Assembly (NCBI GenBank): GCA_964586145.1
Contig: CAZPHH010000029.1
Span: 1-51,316, forward strand
DNA length: 51,316 bases
Source: JAFGJQ01 sp964586145
GTDB lineage: Bacteria > Planctomycetota > Phycisphaerae > UBA1845
Direction: 5' to 3'
This document shows positions 49,105-51,316 of the stretch, in pieces. The translations under genes and the position numbers were made by a program. Each line of letters begins with the position of its first letter. Within the stretch, counting starts at the first letter, position 1. Below the pieces are notes generated by a model. The model was not told the DNA's origin. It worked only from the letters and a program-made list of their open reading frames with translations, and ran no database searches.

Positions 49105-50049
49105 TCACCCCATCCCCGACAGTTTGCCGAAAATCTGCCGGCCAAACGTGACCACCAGAATTCCCGTAATGGCCAGACCGACGGCCACGCCTTTACGCCG
49201 GCTGAACGGCTCGTGCAGCAGAATCGTCGCCAGGATGATCGCGAAGATCACCGCCGTCTGGTTGAGAATGGCCGCGGTGGTCGCCGCGGCGTATTTGAAA
49301 CCCGCGATCCACAGAATATACGAGAGGAACGAGCCCAGAACCGACGCGGGAACCGTGAATCGCCACGTGGGGGAGGGTCGGAATACGCCCGCGACGGCCT
49401 TCCGGTTCGGCGATGCGGCCCCCAGCAGCAGCAGGGCGGCCGTGCCGGCGCCCAGGCGGATGGCGGCGGCCCAGATCAGCGGAAAGTCCTGGGCTTCCAG
49501 CACCGGCTTGGCAAGCACGACGGAGAACGCCATCATCCCGATGGCCAACGCGCCGAGCAGAATCCCCGTGATGAGTTCCCGTCGTGTTCGGCCCGGCGGC
49601 GGGGGGTGTTTGGAGGACAGAAGGACGCCGCCAAGGATCAGCGCCCCTCCGATGTAGTGCGGCAGGGCGAGGCGCTCCGCGATGAGGAGCCACGCGAAGA
49701 GGGCGGCGAACGGACTGTAGAGGCAGTCCACAATCGACAGGATGCCCACCCCGATGCGGTTCAGGGCGGCGAAGAACGCCGTGTCCGCCAGCGCAATTCC
49801 GATCACCCCGCTGAGCACCAGTGTATACAGATCGTGCCGGTGGAACGCCGCGAGCGTCCCGGGCCCTTCCCCCAGGACCAGCAGGCAGACCGTCAGCAGC
49901 GTCAGGCTCAACACGTTCTTGAACAGGTTCAGCGCCAGCGGCGGCACCGTCTCCCCGCTCCGCTTGAACAGCACCAGCGCAAACGCCCAGACAACCGCCG
50001 TGGCCAGCGCATACACTTCCCCTTGATGCCGCAAGAATGCGTCAGTCAC
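49105..50049 (-). CDS. EamA/DMT-family transporter
   Basis: The 314-residue protein has about ten hydrophobic segments in two EamA repeats: VYALATAVVWAFALVLFKRSG at the start, FFAALNRIGVGILSIVDCLYSPFAALFAWLL, and in the second half FVTVPASVLGSF-like and AAATTAAILNQTAVIFAIILATILLHEPFSRRKG. Drug/metabolite transporters export amino acids, nucleosides and other metabolites. GTG 50049 aligns to the family start, though its ribosome site is weak. It is convergent with the sugar isomerase-like gene. Confidence 0.88.
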   Translation of the reverse strand: MTDAFLRHQGEVYALATAVVWAFALVLFKRSGETVPPLALNLFKNVLSLTLLTVCLLVLGEGPGTLAAFHRHDLYTLVLSGVIGIALADTAFFAALNRIGVGILSIVDCLYSPFAALFAWLLIAERLALPHYIGGALILGGVLLSSKHPPPPGRTRRELITGILLGALAIGMMAFSVVLAKPVLEAQDFPLIWAAAIRLGAGTAALLLLGAASPNRKAVAGVFRPSPTWRFTVPASVLGSFLSYILWIAGFKYAAATTAAILNQTAVIFAIILATILLHEPFSRRKGVAVGLAITGILVVTFGRQIFGKLSGMG

Positions 50050-50242
50050 GTTGCTGCCCGCCGATCCAACCGTGTTCCCGCCCGGGTCCCGCCCGGAGTT
50101 CGGGAGGTGCCGAAGCCTACCCGCGGGACGAGGTTCTGGACAGGCGCCGGCGTAATCGTCGCCGACACCCCACAGACGTCTTGACCGGGTCGGCGAGCGG
50201 GGCGACGGCAGCAATCAGCGCGGCGTGAACGCCCGGCGCGAG

Positions 50243-51316
50243 CTATGCCCCGGGGCCGCCGGCCGCCAGGGCTTGCTCAAAGACCACGAAATCTTCCCAG
50301 TCTACGACACCGTCATTGTTCAAATCCGCATCCACGGTGCAGTTGGTTGGCGGCAGGTCCTCCGGGTCGTGGAAGCACGCGGCGAACAAGGCGAAGTCCG
50401 CCAGGTCCACGTCGCCATCGCCGTCGAAGTCGGGTGATGGGGCAACCCAGCCGAGAACCAGATTCCGCTCATACATGTTGCCTGTCACCTCGCCGATCTG
50501 GACATTCGCCGTCGTCACAGCGTCCGGATGGCCGGCCTTGCTGGCCGTGAGGGTGTACAGGCCCGTCGGCAGGTCAATGAATGCATAGAAGCCGGTGCCG
50601 TCCACATACATGCTGCGGTCGGTCGGTCCGGTGATGCTCACGGTCGCATGGTCCGCCCAGGTGCCGTCCAGGTGCGTAACGGTGCCCATGATGTGCCCCA
50701 ACGTCGGGGCGCTCTTCCACGGCATGTCCGGGATGTCCGCCCAGGTCGGTGTCACCTCGTCTCTCAGCGACGGGGCGAAGTCGTCCCACGTGCCGTAGAC
50801 CAGCGGGTCGGAACTGATGCGATAGGGCGATCGATAGGAGTAGCCGCAGAACCCCTCGGCAACGTTGCCGGCCGGCGACAGTTCGCGCGTCTTCTGCAGG
50901 TGCAGAATCGCGTTGGGCAGCGAGTTCAGGTAGATGCCCGGCCCCACGATCATGTGCCGGTTGAACTTGCGGTCCTTCTCAAAGTTCATCCACCGCACGT
51001 AGTCGTCCGGGTGTTGGTGCTCTCGGTAGTAGGTCATGGGGATGGCCATGTCCACGAGGCCCTCCTCCACCCAGCGATCCCAATCCGAATAGACGTCGTC
51101 GTACGGCCGGGTCTCCATGAACGCCGCGCGGGTCGAGGCCGTCGGCGATGGATTCCAGGTCACGAACGAGCCGGAATGCTTGACCCAGGGCTTGCTCTTC
51201 TGAATGTGCCCATGCACCCTGCGCACGACCGCGGTCACCTGGTCCCGCCGCCACTGCTTGAATTGCTCGTCGGATGCGCTCGGCTGACCGGTGAGGCCGT
51301 AGCGTTCGTTGTAGCG
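50243..51316 (-). CDS. C-terminal part of a family-10-like glycosylhydrolase with dockerin-like repeats
   Basis: The frame is open to the right window edge (357 residues seen). VNEEGLVDMAIPMTYY-like sequence (residues RWVEEGLVDMAIPMTYYRE) and VVRRVHGHIQKSKPWVKHSGSF fit the DUF187/GHL10 barrel. A domain resembling carboxypeptidase-regulatory beta sandwich follows (TVSITGPTD, FYAFIDLPTGLYTLTASKAGHP). The end has two EF-type Ca-binding loops, DFDGDGDVDLADFALF and DADLNNDGVVDWEDFVVF, as in dockerins. It is probably secreted and acts on polysaccharide. The start lies outside the window. Confidence 0.82.
   Translation of the reverse strand, partial: RYNERYGLTGQPSASDEQFKQWRRDQVTAVVRRVHGHIQKSKPWVKHSGSFVTWNPSPTASTRAAFMETRPYDDVYSDWDRWVEEGLVDMAIPMTYYREHQHPDDYVRWMNFEKDRKFNRHMIVGPGIYLNSLPNAILHLQKTRELSPAGNVAEGFCGYSYRSPYRISSDPLVYGTWDDFAPSLRDEVTPTWADIPDMPWKSAPTLGHIMGTVTHLDGTWADHATVSITGPTDRSMYVDGTGFYAFIDLPTGLYTLTASKAGHPDAVTTANVQIGEVTGNMYERNLVLGWVAPSPDFDGDGDVDLADFALFAACFHDPEDLPPTNCTVDADLNNDGVVDWEDFVVFEQALAAGGPGA

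Noticed and set aside
1..51316. CRISPR array or canonical insertion sequence
   Set aside because: I saw no regularly spaced direct repeats of CRISPR type and no transposase or terminal inverted repeats. The only tandem repeats are the 317-bp unit and the 8-bp array.

Overview
The window is GC-rich chromosomal DNA from a Gram-negative-type bacterium, most likely a member of the Planctomycetota (Phycisphaerae-like). This placement is inferred from gene content: a Minf_1886-family protein, a RicT/PSP1 protein with a long basic tail, a lipoprotein with Asn-Asp repeats, a secreted hydrolase ending in dockerin-like Ca-binding repeats, RpoN, flagellin and an LpxL-type acyltransferase. There is no rRNA gene to confirm it.

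Layout. (a) 1-510: a 317-bp tandem unit in which a small GIY-YIG nuclease gene runs into the 3' half of a tRNA-Asn gene, closed by a strong terminator. (b) 749-6526, minus strand: an export operon with an ArsR-type repressor, a membrane-anchored winged-helix protein split by an in-frame amber codon, an ABC-2 exporter (ATPase and permease), and an HlyD/FtsX-like/LolD-type exporter. (c) 7373-9663: a zeta-toxin-like kinase with a small overlapping partner, then two different SAM methyltransferases. (d) 10047-14552, minus strand: rpoN, recR, ybaB and dnaX (with an A10 slippery run), then the SRP RNA gene with its own promoter. (e) 14677-18287, minus strand: a cyclophilin, a solitary flagellin and acpS. 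(f) 18408-26750, plus strand: uvrD/pcrA, manC, pepP, accB, accC, rsgA and a sugar-phosphate transferase. (g) 26780-33731, minus strand: a five-gene run of PilT, a membrane-anchored GspE-like protein lacking the Walker A lysine, a CvpA-like protein, a zinc-ribbon membrane protein and an M32 carboxypeptidase. (h) 34011-38715, plus strand: a LOG-like protein, xylulokinase, an S41 lipoprotein with a CxxCH motif, and recO. (i) 38842-39767, minus strand: an Rnk/GreA-like protein behind two doubtful small ORFs. (j) 39843-41779: a NhaR-like LysR regulator overlapping a GarR-type dehydrogenase. (k) 41780-51316: queA, a small unknown, an LpxL-like acyltransferase, thioredoxin, RicT, the Minf_1886 protein, a membrane protein, a sugar isomerase-like protein, an EamA transporter and a truncated hydrolase with dockerin-like repeats.

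Most genes are housekeeping functions: DNA repair, fatty-acid synthesis, ribosome assembly, tRNA modification and envelope sugars. The accessory parts are the left end, the double exporter, the toxin-like pair and the PilT locus. Several housekeeping genes (acpS, uvrD, rsgA, recO and the acyltransferase) have promoter-like elements ending 6-9 bases before the start codon, which suggests leaderless transcripts. Functions are inferred from motifs read by eye; no database search was run.
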